Source: Lachnospiraceae bacterium MA2020
Lineage (GTDB): Bacteria; Bacillota; Clostridia; Lachnospirales; Lachnospiraceae
Length of the DNA stretch: 64,000 bases
Direction of reading: 5' to 3'
Assembly (NCBI GenBank): GCA_000746015.1
Contig: JQKK01000008.1
Span: 1 to 64,000, forward strand
Part shown: positions 7,772-18,084 of the stretch, piece by piece
Layout: each line of letters starts with the position of its first letter
Position numbering within the stretch: position 1 is the first letter of the stretch
Position numbers and translations under genes: made by a program
The notes under the pieces: generated by a model
Seen by the model: the letters and a program-made list of their open reading frames with translations, nothing else
Told to the model about the DNA's origin: nothing
Database searches by the model: none

Positions 7772-9316
7772 TTACTTTTTGATAAGAAGAGACTCTCCTG
7801 TCATCTCTGCAGGCTTCTCAAGTCCCATGCACTCGATAAGTGTAGGAACGATGTCACAGAGACGTCCGTTCTCCTTAAGAGTATATGCAGGATCATAGTT
7901 TACAAGGATGAATGGAACAGGATTTGTTGTATGAGCTGTCCATGGCTCACCTGTCTCATAATCAACCATCTGCTCTGCATTACCGTGATCAGCACAGATG
8001 AACATTACTCCATCCATCTCCTTCAAAGCTTCTACAGCCTTGCCTACGCACTCATCAACAGTCTCAACTGCCTTGATAGCAGCTTCTTCAACACCTGTGT
8101 GTCCTACCATGTCAGGGTTAGCAAAATTGATAACGATAACGTCATACTCACCTGAACGGATAGCTGCACAAAGCTTATCACATACTTCAGGAGCACTCAT
8201 CTGAGGCTTAAGATCGTATGTTGGAACATCCTTAGGTGAATTTACAAGTACTCTCTCTTCGCCCTCGTTTGGCTTCTCAACACCGCCATTGAAGAAGAAT
8301 GTAACGTGAGCATACTTCTCTGTCTCAGCGATACGAGCCTGCTTCATTCCGCGTGCTGCAAGCCACTCACCAAATGTATTAGTAATCTCAACCTTCTTGA
8401 ATGCCACATCCTTATTTGGGATAAGCGGATCATAGTCTACGAAGCAAACAAACTTTGTAGCTACTCTCTCAGGTCTGTCAAACTTATCAAACTCATCGTC
8501 ACAGAAGCAGTGAGTGATCTCACGAGCTCTGTCTGGTCTGAAGTTGAAGAATACAACGCTGTCTCCGCTCTTGATAGTAGCAACAGGTGCACCATTCTTC
8601 TTAACTGCAAATGGAACTACGAACTCATCAGACTTTCCAGCATCGTATGAAGCCTGAATACCTGCTGTAGCAGACTCAGCTTCTTCACCAACACCTTCTG
8701 TCATGCAGCGATAAGCCTTCTCTACACGATCATAGTTGTTATCTCTGTCCATTGCATAGTAACGTCCTGCTACTGTAGCAACCTCACCTACGCCGATCTC
8801 AGCCATCTTTGACTCAAGCTGTGCAACAAAATCCTTTGCTGACTCTGGTGGAGTATCACGTCCATCAAGGAAGCAATGAACATAAACCTTGCTGAGTCCC
8901 TCTCTCTTAGCGAGCTCAAGGATTCCATAGATGTGTGAATTATGGCTGTGTACACCACCGTCTGATACAAGACCAAAGAGGTGAAGTGCACTGTCATTTG
9001 CCTTGCAGTTCTCAACTGCGCCTAAAAGAGCCTCGTTCTTGAAGAAATCACCATCTTCGATTTCTTTAGTGATTCTTGTAAGCTCCTGATAAATAATTCT
9101 TCCTGCGCCCATGTTCATATGTCCAACTTCAGAGTTACCCATCTGGCCATCAGGAAGTCCAACTGCCATTCCGCTTGCGAAACCTGGTACGCAAGGATAA
9201 TCCTTCATAAGTCCATCAAGTACTGGTGTCTTTGCAGCATATACTGCATTGTGCTCATGCTTCTCATTGAGTCCAAGGCCGTCCATGATCAATAAAACTG
9301 CTGGCTTTTTTCCCAT
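7772..9316 (-). CDS. gpmI: 2,3-bisphosphoglycerate-independent phosphoglycerate mutase
   Basis: About 514 residues from the ATG at 9316. The enzyme interconverts 3- and 2-phosphoglycerate in glycolysis and uses two Mn ions. The first metal motif is LLIMDGLG, the phospho-acceptor Ser lies in GQMGNSEVGHMNMGAGR, and the C-terminal metal residues lie in FICADHGNAEQM and AHTTNPVPF. An in-frame ATG at 9340 is rejected, because the sequence between the two starts carries the ribosome binding site GAGGAGG. A small hairpin (TGCAC-GTAT-GTGCA, 9334-9347) precedes that site and may affect initiation. It lies 41 bases after the FAD oxidoreductase gene. Confidence 0.97.
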   Translation of the reverse strand: MGKKPAVLLIMDGLGLNEKHEHNAVYAAKTPVLDGLMKDYPCVPGFASGMAVGLPDGQMGNSEVGHMNMGAGRIIYQELTRITKEIEDGDFFKNEALLGAVENCKANDSALHLFGLVSDGGVHSHNSHIYGILELAKREGLSKVYVHCFLDGRDTPPESAKDFVAQLESKMAEIGVGEVATVAGRYYAMDRDNNYDRVEKAYRCMTEGVGEEAESATAGIQASYDAGKSDEFVVPFAVKKNGAPVATIKSGDSVVFFNFRPDRAREITHCFCDDEFDKFDRPERVATKFVCFVDYDPLIPNKDVAFKKVEITNTFGEWLAARGMKQARIAETEKYAHVTFFFNGGVEKPNEGEERVLVNSPKDVPTYDLKPQMSAPEVCDKLCAAIRSGEYDVIVINFANPDMVGHTGVEEAAIKAVETVDECVGKAVEALKEMDGVMFICADHGNAEQMVDYETGEPWTAHTTNPVPFILVNYDPAYTLKENGRLCDIVPTLIECMGLEKPAEMTGESLLIKK

Positions 9317-9357
9317 TGTGTCTGTTCCTCCTCTGCACATACGTGCATAAAACCTAG

Positions 9358-10920
9358 TTATTTACCTGCTTCGTGATACTCTTTTTCAGTATTCACGTTC
9401 CATATATTGGACTTATCAACCCTTCCAGATAGAATGTTATCAACTGTCAGGAATGATGTCATCATTGAGTGGTCAATATTATTATACCTGTGCTGACCGT
9501 TTCTGCCAACACAATATAGGTTATCAAATTCATTTATATAATTAATAACTTCGTCAATACTGTCATAAGTATCGAAATATGCCGGATATGCCTTCTTTAC
9601 TCTCTCAACATGTGAATCAAGCACTTCATCCGGACTATTGATGATACCCATCTTTACGACTTCACCGATTGCAAATCTTGTAAACTGCTCATCAGTGAGA
9701 CTCCACAGCTTATCACCTTCATTTGCAAAGTACTCAAGACCTATCCAGATGGTATTCTTTAAATCCTTTACAAGATAAGGAGACCAGTTATTATATACCT
9801 GAAAGCGGCCAAGCTTAACTGAACGCTCATGAACATAAACCCAGTTGTCCGGTACTATATTTGAAACCGTCTTTATCTTGGTCTGATTCTTAAGATTGAT
9901 CTTTGGAACAAGTATTCCAAGTGTCATATAATCTCTGTATGGCAATCCGGATGCAACCTCGGCAATGGCTCTTGGAACATCATTCATGCCGCCAACAAGA
10001 TCCTTTATAGGCATTGAGGAAATAACGATATCTCCTTCTTCCTCTTTCTCAACACCATTCTCAATATAGCGAACTGCAGTTGCCTTATGAGTTTCGGCAT
10101 CAGTCTTAACACCTACAACCTTAGCATTTCTGATAATACGTCCGCCCATCTTCTCAATTTCCTCTGCTGTTACATCCCAGAGCTGTCCTGGTCCAAGCTT
10201 TGGATACGAGAATGACTCGATAAGCGATGTCTCCACATGACGATTCTTCTTATTAGGAAGCATCTTTGAAAATACATCAGCCAATATTGCAACTATCGAA
10301 AGACCCTTTACTCGCTGTGCTCCCCAAGAAGGATCGATATCACGCGGATGACGTCCCCAGAGATTTTCTGTATAATGCTCAAAAAACATTGAGTAAAGCT
10401 TTTTTCCAAAACGATTTATATAGAAGTCTTCAAGTGACTTTTCCGGACGCTTGTGAATAACAGATGCAATATACGAAAATCCAACCTCTATAGTAGTCAT
10501 GAGTCCCATATTAAGGAACGTCTCAGGCTTTAAGCTTATTGGATAATCATAGAAACGGGAATCAAAAAGGATTCTTGAGACTCTGTTTCTATTGAGCATT
10601 ACTCTGTCTTCTTTCTCAGGATCAGGGCCACCCTTTTTAAGCTCTTTCTTTGCTCCAAGTACGATATCATCATAAGCTGGACGTCCCTGCATCGGAAGCA
10701 TCTTTTCCCACCAGTCATTTACTCTCTTAACTTTAGAAAAGAATCTGTGTCCACCCATATCCATGCGGTTTCCATTGTACTCTACTGTTTTGGAAATACC
10801 GCCCATTCGGCTATCTTCTTCAAAAACAATGACTTCATACTCACCGTTTCCTCTTGCCAATAGCTCATAAGCCGCGGTAAGTCCTGCAGGACCCGCACCG
10901 ATTATCAATGATTTTTTCAT
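9358..10920 (-). CDS. FAD-dependent oxidoreductase, UDP-galactopyranose mutase/protoporphyrinogen oxidase-like
   Basis: A 520-residue flavoprotein. The N-terminal dinucleotide fold is clear: [14 protein letters not shown] at 8-21, an acidic residue closing the second strand (VIVFEED), and GGISKT and GGHRFFSK downstream. A C-terminal FAD-binding segment includes [20 protein letters not shown]. The family is annotated broadly as amine oxidase or NAD(P)-binding protein and often lies with polysaccharide genes; the substrate is unknown. Here it lies 5 bases after rsgA and before gpmI, so it appears to be the last gene added to the rsgA cluster. In many relatives rpe would be expected after rsgA. 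Confidence 0.8.
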   Translation of the reverse strand: MKKSLIIGAGPAGLTAAYELLARGNGEYEVIVFEEDSRMGGISKTVEYNGNRMDMGGHRFFSKVKRVNDWWEKMLPMQGRPAYDDIVLGAKKELKKGGPDPEKEDRVMLNRNRVSRILFDSRFYDYPISLKPETFLNMGLMTTIEVGFSYIASVIHKRPEKSLEDFYINRFGKKLYSMFFEHYTENLWGRHPRDIDPSWGAQRVKGLSIVAILADVFSKMLPNKKNRHVETSLIESFSYPKLGPGQLWDVTAEEIEKMGGRIIRNAKVVGVKTDAETHKATAVRYIENGVEKEEEGDIVISSMPIKDLVGGMNDVPRAIAEVASGLPYRDYMTLGILVPKINLKNQTKIKTVSNIVPDNWVYVHERSVKLGRFQVYNNWSPYLVKDLKNTIWIGLEYFANEGDKLWSLTDEQFTRFAIGEVVKMGIINSPDEVLDSHVERVKKAYPAYFDTYDSIDEVINYINEFDNLYCVGRNGQHRYNNIDHSMMTSFLTVDNILSGRVDKSNIWNVNTEKEYHEAGK

Positions 10921-10925
10921 AACTA

Positions 10926-11807
10926 CTAATATCTCCTTCGTCCATCCAGAGTCTCATAAAGGCTCTTATAGGATTCGTAACGTTTTATGTTTATATCGCC
11001 TTCTTCCAGCGCATCCCTTACAGAGCATCCCGGCTCATGTATATGGACACAACGTTTAAAATAACAATTACCGCGATATCTGTCAAACTCCGGATAGTAT
11101 TGCTCCAGATCCTCTTTCTCCATCTCCGGTAACTCCAATGAAGAAAATCCGGGAGTATCCATAATAAATGAATTGCTTTCTATTTCAAGCAGCTCAGTAT
11201 GTCTTGTAGTCTGCTTTCCTCTGCCAATCTTTTCGCTCACCGCGCCGGTTTCCATCCGCTCACTTCCGCACAACATGTTAATAAGTGTTGACTTTCCAGC
11301 TCCGGAAGGTCCTGCCACAGTAGAAACCTTTCCTCTTAAGGCATCTCTGACCTCACCAACACCTATTCCCTTTGCAGCTGAAGTAAAAAGAATCTTGACA
11401 TCGGCACCTGCATAGACTTTTCTGAACTCTTCTTTTTCACTTTCATCCGCCAGATCTGCCTTATTAAAAACAAGGACAACAGGAAGTCCCGCCTTCCTCA
11501 TCATTATAAGGAAACTGTCGAGCAGCGTAAAGAGAGGATCAGGTCTCTTCATAGCAAAAATGACCACGGCCTGATCCACGTTTGCAACTGCAGGTCTTAT
11601 CAGACTGTTTTTCCTTGGGCAGAGCTTGACTATATTGCCCTTTAGATTTTCACTGTCTATGACCTCTATTTCGACCAGATCACCAACTAGTGGCTTCTGC
11701 TGGCGTTTTCTAAAAATACCTTTAGCCTTACATTCATAGATATCCTCTGAATTTTCCGGCTGAATGTAGTAAAAACCTGCAATACCCTTTAATATCCTAC
11801 CTTGCAT
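10926..11807 (-). CDS. rsgA: Ribosome small-subunit GTPase RsgA
   Basis: A 293-residue circularly permuted GTPase that helps mature the 30S subunit. The order is an N-terminal OB fold (about 1-65), then the G4 motif NKADL (about 122), then the P-loop GPSGAGKST (about 165), then DTPGF. The zinc finger near the C-terminus uses [14 protein letters not shown]. The permuted motif order is diagnostic. It lies 9 bases after the PASTA kinase gene, the usual position in Firmicutes. Confidence 0.96.
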   Translation of the reverse strand: MQGRILKGIAGFYYIQPENSEDIYECKAKGIFRKRQQKPLVGDLVEIEVIDSENLKGNIVKLCPRKNSLIRPAVANVDQAVVIFAMKRPDPLFTLLDSFLIMMRKAGLPVVLVFNKADLADESEKEEFRKVYAGADVKILFTSAAKGIGVGEVRDALRGKVSTVAGPSGAGKSTLINMLCGSERMETGAVSEKIGRGKQTTRHTELLEIESNSFIMDTPGFSSLELPEMEKEDLEQYYPEFDRYRGNCYFKRCVHIHEPGCSVRDALEEGDINIKRYESYKSLYETLDGRRRY

Positions 11808-11816
11808 CTTTCACCA

Positions 11817-14288
11817 TCATTCCTTTGTAAATGTAAGGCTCTGATAAACGGCAGTTGTCTCCTGACTCTTCTTGGAAACTATATCTCCGTCATCATCCTC
11901 ATATTCTACTTCTACTTCTTTTTTGTATGTAACCGTAAGAGTACCGCTGTCTACCGCAACTCCCGCTACTGAAATGGTAGCAGGGAATGAAGTTACATTT
12001 GTACTTGCAAGCACGCTGCCGCCCGTAGTCGTAACAACAAGCTCTGCTGAAGAGCCGCTTACGTATCCAGGAGGAGCTGAAATACTAAAGCTTCCGCCAT
12101 AAGTATGCTTTTCCGGTCCAAGGCTTATTACAAAACTTACCGCCGAGCCATCTGCCACAGATGCGCCAGCCTGCGGTGACTGTGATATTACAAGTCCCTG
12201 CGTAACAGTATCTGAATACTGCTCTGTAACACTTTCAAAAGAAAGACCGGAAGCTGTAAGGGCTGTCTTGGCTGCTGTTTCAGTCATTCCGACAATACCG
12301 GGTACTGTCCTCTTGACCTCTTCAGGCTTCTCCTCTTCCTTCTTTTCTTCCTCTTTTTTCTCTTCCTCAGTTTTTTCAGGCTCTTCGTCAGCTACCGAGC
12401 TGTCCGGACCAGTACTTACAACTATCTGCACAGTACTTCCACTCTCTGCAGTAGTACCACCTTCAGGCGTCTGCGATATTACCTTTCCTTTAGGAACATC
12501 TTTGCTTGCCGCTTCAGATGCTTCCATCACGAAACCTGCATTATCAAGTTTTACCTTTGCCTCAGCTTTTGTAGAACCTGTAACATTTGGCACTTCTTTT
12601 TCACTTGCACCGCTCTGGCCTGAGCCAACCTGCAATACAACAGTACTTCCCGGTGCTACTGATGCACCATCAGTTATCGCATTGCCCTCTGCATCAGCAA
12701 CCGCTATAACCTTGTCCTTGCCGTCCGCATCAGACGCTACAGTAGTACTCTGAACTGTAAATCCCTGATCTGTAAGCTTTTTCTTTGCCTCAGTAAAAGT
12801 CAGACCAACAACACTTTCAATCTCTACTGAGCCAGATTCGCTAGAAGTAACTGTACTCTCAGAAACATCCGTGCCTGATGAAGAAGATCTTTTAAGAAGC
12901 TTCTTTCCAAGAGTCACTATTATTACCACGATTATCACAGCTACAACAACAGCAAGTATTGTCATAAGCTTCTGCATCTGCGGATCGATGTCATCTTCAT
13001 CATCATCGTCATCATCTTCTTCATATCTGTCGCGTGATGATCTTCTTGCCGCTGCGGCATTTCTTCTGCTGCGGGCCCTCTCTTCTTCTCTGTCTCGTGA
13101 TGAACGTCTTCTATCTCTTATATCCTCATCAGCTTCTCTATCTCTGCTTCTGTCAGAGACAGATCTTGAAGAACGTTCAGACGCTGAAGAAGTCCTCTTA
13201 CGGATAGGTCTTTCATCCTCTTCTTCTCTATCGATGCGGTGGCGAACCTTCGCAACCCTCACATCTTCATCTTCCCATTCCTGCTCATCTTCATACTCGT
13301 CAAAACGGTGTCGCTTTGACCTGTTGGATGAGCTATAAGCCTTGAGGACATCTTCATTAATATCGATATTTTCTGTATTGTGCTTAATAGCATGTACATC
13401 ATCATCCTCAATAAGCTTTGTAGCTCCGTTTAAGCCGCCCATCGGGATAAGCTTGACAAAGTTTTCATCTGGTGTAAGAAGTGACTGCTTAAGATCAGCA
13501 ATAAGCTCTCTCATAGAGCTGTATCTTCTGTCAGAATTTTTCTCTGTACACTTATATATTATATGCTCAACACTTACCGGTATATCATCCACATAATCCC
13601 TTGGGTTTGGCATAGGCTCCTGTATCTGCTTTATTGCGATAGAAACAGTAGTATCTCCATCGAATGGTACTCTGCCTGTAAGCATCTCAAAAAGAACTAT
13701 ACCCAGTGAATAAATGTCACTCTTTTCGTCTGAATATCCTCCACGTGCCTGCTCCGGTGATGTGTAGTGCACTGAACCCATCACGTTTGAAGTAATTGTG
13801 TCGGAAGTTGCAGCTCTGGCAATTCCAAAGTCTGTTACTTTAACTTTTCCTTCTTTAGAAATAATGATATTTTGAGGCTTTACATCTCTATGAATAACAT
13901 GATTATCGTGAGCAGCCTCAAGTCCCATCGACACCTGTATAGCTATACTTATTGCTTCCTTTACAGAAAGTCTTAACTTCTTCTCAATATAATGCTTGAG
14001 AGTAATACCCTCAACAAGCTCCATGACAATATAGTGAAGACCGTATTCATCGCCAACATCATATACATTTACTATATTTGGATGCATCAGCGCTGCTGCT
14101 GACTGAGCTTCCTGCCTAAACTTTGAGACAAAGCTCTTGTTTTCTGAGAACTCCGACTTCAAAACCTTTACTGCAACAAAACGATTAAGCTTATAATCCT
14201 TTGCCTTGTAAACATCGCTCATTCCGCCAGCGCCTATTTTACTGATAATCTCGTAACGCTCTGCGAGCATCATTCCTTCTCTTACCAT
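11817..14288 (-). CDS. prkC: PASTA-domain serine/threonine protein kinase (PrkC/Stk1 family)
   Basis: An 823-residue membrane kinase that senses cell-wall fragments and phosphorylates growth and division proteins. The kinase domain spans about 12-270, with glycine loop GAGGMS, catalytic Lys41, HRD at 133-135 and DFG at 153-155. A long juxtamembrane stretch is rich in Arg, Ser and acidic residues, including seven Asp in a row broken once by Glu, and is followed by one membrane helix (ILAVVVAVIIVVIIV). Three PASTA repeats follow outside. A Glu/Lys-rich linker lies between repeats two and three, and a beta-rich tail follows. A second possible ATG lies at residue 6-7; the first is kept for its GAGGAG site. 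It pairs with the phosphatase gene 24 bases upstream. Confidence 0.95.
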   Translation of the reverse strand: MVREGMMLAERYEIISKIGAGGMSDVYKAKDYKLNRFVAVKVLKSEFSENKSFVSKFRQEAQSAAALMHPNIVNVYDVGDEYGLHYIVMELVEGITLKHYIEKKLRLSVKEAISIAIQVSMGLEAAHDNHVIHRDVKPQNIIISKEGKVKVTDFGIARAATSDTITSNVMGSVHYTSPEQARGGYSDEKSDIYSLGIVLFEMLTGRVPFDGDTTVSIAIKQIQEPMPNPRDYVDDIPVSVEHIIYKCTEKNSDRRYSSMRELIADLKQSLLTPDENFVKLIPMGGLNGATKLIEDDDVHAIKHNTENIDINEDVLKAYSSSNRSKRHRFDEYEDEQEWEDEDVRVAKVRHRIDREEEDERPIRKRTSSASERSSRSVSDRSRDREADEDIRDRRRSSRDREEERARSRRNAAAARRSSRDRYEEDDDDDDEDDIDPQMQKLMTILAVVVAVIIVVIIVTLGKKLLKRSSSSGTDVSESTVTSSESGSVEIESVVGLTFTEAKKKLTDQGFTVQSTTVASDADGKDKVIAVADAEGNAITDGASVAPGSTVVLQVGSGQSGASEKEVPNVTGSTKAEAKVKLDNAGFVMEASEAASKDVPKGKVISQTPEGGTTAESGSTVQIVVSTGPDSSVADEEPEKTEEEKKEEEKKEEEKPEEVKRTVPGIVGMTETAAKTALTASGLSFESVTEQYSDTVTQGLVISQSPQAGASVADGSAVSFVISLGPEKHTYGGSFSISAPPGYVSGSSAELVVTTTGGSVLASTNVTSFPATISVAGVAVDSGTLTVTYKKEVEVEYEDDDGDIVSKKSQETTAVYQSLTFTKE

Positions 14289-14312
14289 GTATTTAAGCTC
14301 CTCAAAAGGGTA

Positions 14313-15041
14313 TTATGCAAATGGCTTAATTACAATGACCGCAATATTATCCTTGCCGCCATTTTCATTCGCCTCATTTATCAATGCGCTGACCTGTCCA
14401 GCCACATCGTCCTCGCGCTCCATTATCATACGGATCTCCTGATCCTCTACCATATTCGAAAGACCATCCGTACACATAAGTATCTCATCACCTTCCCTAA
14501 GCTTCATATCAAAGAAATCCACCTTAAGGTCAGCAGTCGCACCTATAGCGCGGGTAATTATATTTTTATCAGGGTGAGTCCTAGCCTCTTCCCTGTCTAT
14601 CTTGCCGGTAAGCACCATTTCTTCTACCAGTGAATGATCCCTGGTGATCTGTACTATGTCATCGTTGACCAGATAAAGCCTGCTGTCTCCGACATTTGCC
14701 ACACAAAGACAGTCATCAATAATAGTGGCAACAACGATAGTTGTTCCCATCCCCTTTTTGCCGGAATCCTCGCCCGCCTCATCAATAAGAGCAAGATTGG
14801 CTTTCTCTATTGCATTTCTGATTATCTTAATAGGATTTGTCAGATCTGAGCTTGTAATCTCACGAACGACATACTGTGTCGTAAAAGACGAGGCAAAATC
14901 CCCAGCATTGTGTCCACCCATTCCATCAGCCACAATGAATAAGTTGGGAAGATTTCCAACTGCCGTATCAGATGTAAAGACATAATCCTGATTAAGTTGT
15001 CTTTTTCTTCCCACATCTGTCGCGGAAAAGGTTTTTAACAT
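14313..15041 (-). CDS. prpC: PP2C-family protein phosphatase (PrpC/Stp)
   Basis: A 242-residue Mn-dependent Ser/Thr phosphatase. It has the family motifs NQDYVF near the N-terminus, ADGMGGHNAGDFAS (metal Asp and Gly), GMGTTIV, NVGDSRLYL, TRDHSLVEE, CTDGLSNM and the C-terminal GGKDNIAVIVI. It should reverse phosphorylation by the PASTA kinase encoded just downstream. The gene overlaps the rlmN stop by 7 bases, so translation is probably coupled. Confidence 0.95.
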   Translation of the reverse strand: MLKTFSATDVGRKRQLNQDYVFTSDTAVGNLPNLFIVADGMGGHNAGDFASSFTTQYVVREITSSDLTNPIKIIRNAIEKANLALIDEAGEDSGKKGMGTTIVVATIIDDCLCVANVGDSRLYLVNDDIVQITRDHSLVEEMVLTGKIDREEARTHPDKNIITRAIGATADLKVDFFDMKLREGDEILMCTDGLSNMVEDQEIRMIMEREDDVAGQVSALINEANENGGKDNIAVIVIKPFA

Positions 15042-16078
15042 CCGGAACTCTCCTCCATGTGCTTTCTCCTAAGTTGTCCACAGGCACCATCTATATCGCT
15101 GCCCATTTCCCTTCTAATAGTAACATTTATTCTCATTTTTTCAAGTTTGTTTTTAAATCTGTTCACAGCTCCCATGTCAGAACGCTTGAAATTACACTCC
15201 TTTATAGGGTTTACTGGGATCAGATTTACATGAGCATTTATACCTTTGATAAGCTCTGCAAGCTCTGCTGCATCCTTATCAGAGTCATTATTTCCTGCTA
15301 CAAGTGCATACTCGAATGTAAGGCGGCGTCCTGTTTTTTCAAAATAATTTTTGCAGGCCGCAATTACTTCTTTAAGACTATATTTATTTGCTATAGGCAT
15401 AAGAGCCTTTCGCTTCTCATCATTAGGTGCATGAAGTGAAAGTGCAAGCGTTATCTCCAGTTTTTCTTCCGCAAGCTTGTACATCTGAGGTACAAGACCA
15501 CAAGTTGATACTGTGATATTTCTCTGACTTATGTGAAGTCCATCTTCATTTGATATCATTCTTACAAACTTTACGATATTGTCATAATTATCCATCGGCT
15601 CGCCGCTGCCCATGACTACTATATTGGACACTCTCTCACCCGTGTACTTTTGGATAGTATATACCTCATCAAGCATTTCACCTGCTGTAAGACTTCTCAC
15701 ACAGCCATCAAGTGTTGAGGCACAAAATTTGCATCCCATCTTACATCCTACCTGCGATGAGATGCAAACAGAATCCCAGCTCTTATACTTCATCCATACA
15801 CTCTCTATGACATTTCCATCCGGAAGTCCAAAAAGAAACTTCTTTGTACCGTCAATGGCTGAAGTCTGTACCTCTACTATCTTAAGTCCGTCACAGTGAT
15901 AATCTTCTGCAAGGCTTGCTTTCAAGGCCTTTGAGACATTGCTCATATCATCAAGACTTCTGGCAAGCTTCACATGAAGCCAGTCATATATCTGACCGGC
16001 CCTGAAAGGCTTCTCACCGTATTCGACAATTTTTTCTTTTAATTCTTCTTTTGTAAGTGTTCTTATATTTTCTTTCAT
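15035..16078 (-). CDS. rlmN: Dual-specificity RNA methyltransferase RlmN
   Basis: A 347-residue radical-SAM enzyme that makes 2-methyladenosine at position 2503 of 23S rRNA and at position 37 of some tRNAs. The cluster-binding motif CKMGCKFC is present (about residues 111-118), with MGSGEPMDNYDN for SAM contact and the C-terminal catalytic Cys in SDIDGACGQL. The length is normal. It lies 6 bases after rsmB, within the translation and cell-wall cluster. Confidence 0.96.
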   Translation of the reverse strand: MKENIRTLTKEELKEKIVEYGEKPFRAGQIYDWLHVKLARSLDDMSNVSKALKASLAEDYHCDGLKIVEVQTSAIDGTKKFLFGLPDGNVIESVWMKYKSWDSVCISSQVGCKMGCKFCASTLDGCVRSLTAGEMLDEVYTIQKYTGERVSNIVVMGSGEPMDNYDNIVKFVRMISNEDGLHISQRNITVSTCGLVPQMYKLAEEKLEITLALSLHAPNDEKRKALMPIANKYSLKEVIAACKNYFEKTGRRLTFEYALVAGNNDSDKDAAELAELIKGINAHVNLIPVNPIKECNFKRSDMGAVNRFKNKLEKMRINVTIRREMGSDIDGACGQLRRKHMEESSGC

Positions 16079-16084
16079 AGTTAA

Positions 16085-17377
16085 TTACGGCTTCCTATAA
16101 CTTACCGCATAAAATCCGTCCGAACCAGTTGACTCAGGTAAAAATCTTCTTTCTTCTATGATCTCGAGCCCAAGCTCATCTTTGATGAAATCTCTCTGCT
16201 CTGTAGTTTCCTCTCTTGTGATCGTACAAGTCGAAAAAACAAGTTTTCCGCCATGCTTTACATATCTTACAGCATTACGAAGGATATCTCTTTGTAAAGA
16301 CGCAAGCTCACCAATATCCTCTGGCTTCACCCTGTACTTAAGGTCATTTTTACGTCCTATCACGCCAAGTCCTGAACATGGAAGATCGGCTATGACTATG
16401 TCCGCTGTCTCCTCTGCCTGCTCATCAAAAACAGTCGCATCGTGGACTTTCACATCAAGATTGGTAAGCACAAGTCTGTCCTTGTTTTCTATTATAAGTG
16501 CCGCCTTCTTGTCGGAAACGTCTCGGGCTTCAACATGCCCTGTTCCGTCCAAAAGCTCAGCAACATGGCAGGACTTACCTCCGGGAGCAGCGCAAACGTC
16601 GATAACATTCATGCCTTTTTCTGGTGATGCAAGCTCTCCAACGCTCATAGAGCTCAGATCCTGTACTGAAAAAAGTCCATCATTGAATGATGGCAGACTG
16701 CCAAGTCTGTCAAACCCGGATATCTCAAAAGAATACTCAGGTCCATTTGTGCTCTTAACGCTGACTCCTTCATCCTCAAGCATGGCTTTCAGCTCAGATG
16801 GAGAAATCCTTGTAAGATTAGTCCTTATATATACCGGCCTTGTACCGATCGAAGCTTCAAGAATCTTCTCAGCCTCTTCTTTGCCATATTCATCCGCAAA
16901 TCTGTCTATGATCCATTCAGGCATTGAATAGCGCACAGACAGATCCTCTATGCTGTTTATATCAATAGGATTTGCTGATATGGAACGAAGCACACCATTT
17001 ACAAACCCTACAAGTCCATTCATATGCTTCTTTTTGATGAGCTTTACAGCCTCATTACACACTGCAGATGCCGGTACACGGCTCATGTAATAAAGCTGAT
17101 AAGTACTCATTCTGAGGACCTCACGGACTACGCCCTTCATTTTCTCAGTCTTCACCTTTGAAAATGAGTTTATCACATAGTCAAGCGTGATCCTTCTTTC
17201 AATAGTACCTTCCGCAAGGCTCTTTATAAAAGCCCTGTCGCGGGCATCAAGATATGCGTACTGAGCCAAAACATCATGTATCAAAACTCCTGTAAGCATA
17301 TTTCCCTTAGATGACTCTAAAAGAATCTCAAGTACTATTGCTCTTAAATTTATCTTCTGCGCCGGTCTATCAGTCAC
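16085..17377 (-). CDS. rsmB: 16S rRNA (cytosine-967-C5)-methyltransferase RsmB
   Basis: A 430-residue enzyme with an N-terminal NusB-like RNA-binding domain (about 1-140) and a Rossmann methyltransferase domain. SAM contacts are in VIDVCAAPGGKSCH. The PC motif is DLPCSGLGVIGRK and the catalytic Cys lies in FSTCTITREE. The start is a GTG that overlaps the stop of the upstream peptidase gene by 8 bases and has GGAGGAAGG just before it, so coupling is likely. Confidence 0.95.
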   Translation of the reverse strand: MTDRPAQKINLRAIVLEILLESSKGNMLTGVLIHDVLAQYAYLDARDRAFIKSLAEGTIERRITLDYVINSFSKVKTEKMKGVVREVLRMSTYQLYYMSRVPASAVCNEAVKLIKKKHMNGLVGFVNGVLRSISANPIDINSIEDLSVRYSMPEWIIDRFADEYGKEEAEKILEASIGTRPVYIRTNLTRISPSELKAMLEDEGVSVKSTNGPEYSFEISGFDRLGSLPSFNDGLFSVQDLSSMSVGELASPEKGMNVIDVCAAPGGKSCHVAELLDGTGHVEARDVSDKKAALIIENKDRLVLTNLDVKVHDATVFDEQAEETADIVIADLPCSGLGVIGRKNDLKYRVKPEDIGELASLQRDILRNAVRYVKHGGKLVFSTCTITREETTEQRDFIKDELGLEIIEERRFLPESTGSDGFYAVSYRKP

Positions 17378-18074
17378 GTCGCCTTCCTCCGCTCACTATC
17401 AAAAAAAGCCTTAAAAGCTGCAGTACAGAAGCTGCTGCCGCTGCAACATAAGTAAGTGCTGCTGCAGTAAGTACTGCCCTTGCAGCCTTTAACTCCTGAT
17501 CATCTAAGATACCTGCCTGCTCAAGCCATAAAACTGCTCTGTGTGATGCATTGAACTCTACCGGAAGTGTAACTATCTGGAAAAGAACTGCAAATGCAAA
17601 AAGCCAGAGACCTATTGTTGCTACTGTTGTACCCATGCGTCCCATAAAAAGACCAATAATACATATCGGCAGACCAAGCTTTGATCCAAGATTAGCTGCC
17701 GGAAGTATTGCTGCTCTGATGGAAAGCGGCAAATATCCATTATGATGCTGCATTGCATGACCACACTCATGCGCCGCAACACCAAGTGCCGCAACGGAAA
17801 CCGAGTCATACACTGTATCAGAAAGATTCACTGTATGGCTCATAGGATTATAATTGTCCGAAAGATTGCCCGGAGTATGCCTTACAGTAACATCATTTAT
17901 GCCATTCATCTGAAGCATACGCTGTGCAACATCTTTTCCTGCATATCCAAGTCTTGAACGCACTTTTGAATACTTGTTAAATGTGCTCTGGACATGTGCC
18001 GAAGCCAACATAGAAAGGACTGCACCTATAAGTACCAGAATGTATGTGCTGTCATAGTAAAATGGATAATACAT
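17370..18074 (-). CDS. Zinc metallopeptidase of the YugP family, membrane bound
   Basis: A 234-residue protein. It starts with one membrane segment (about 10-28), then has the zinc-binding AAHECGHAMQH (HExxH) near residues 101-111, and two or three more hydrophobic segments that follow (about 128-175 and 205-225). It belongs to the small family typified by Bacillus YugP, for which no clear substrate is known. It lies between fmt and rsmB, its usual place in Clostridia, with an 11-base gap to fmt. Confidence 0.9.
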   Translation of the reverse strand: MYYPFYYDSTYILVLIGAVLSMLASAHVQSTFNKYSKVRSRLGYAGKDVAQRMLQMNGINDVTVRHTPGNLSDNYNPMSHTVNLSDTVYDSVSVAALGVAAHECGHAMQHHNGYLPLSIRAAILPAANLGSKLGLPICIIGLFMGRMGTTVATIGLWLFAFAVLFQIVTLPVEFNASHRAVLWLEQAGILDDQELKAARAVLTAAALTYVAAAAASVLQLLRLFLIVSGGRRRD

Positions 18075-18084
18075 ATTATAAGCC

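Noticed and set aside
12268-13338. Long Ser-rich plus-strand reading frames opposite the PASTA kinase gene
   Set aside because: They mirror the Glu/Lys/Asp/Arg-rich codons of the kinase linker; the minus-strand protein is clearly the real one.
16158-16931. 257-residue plus-strand reading frame opposite rsmB
   Set aside because: It is a shadow of the minus-strand gene: low-complexity Ser-rich translation, no ribosome binding site and no family features.
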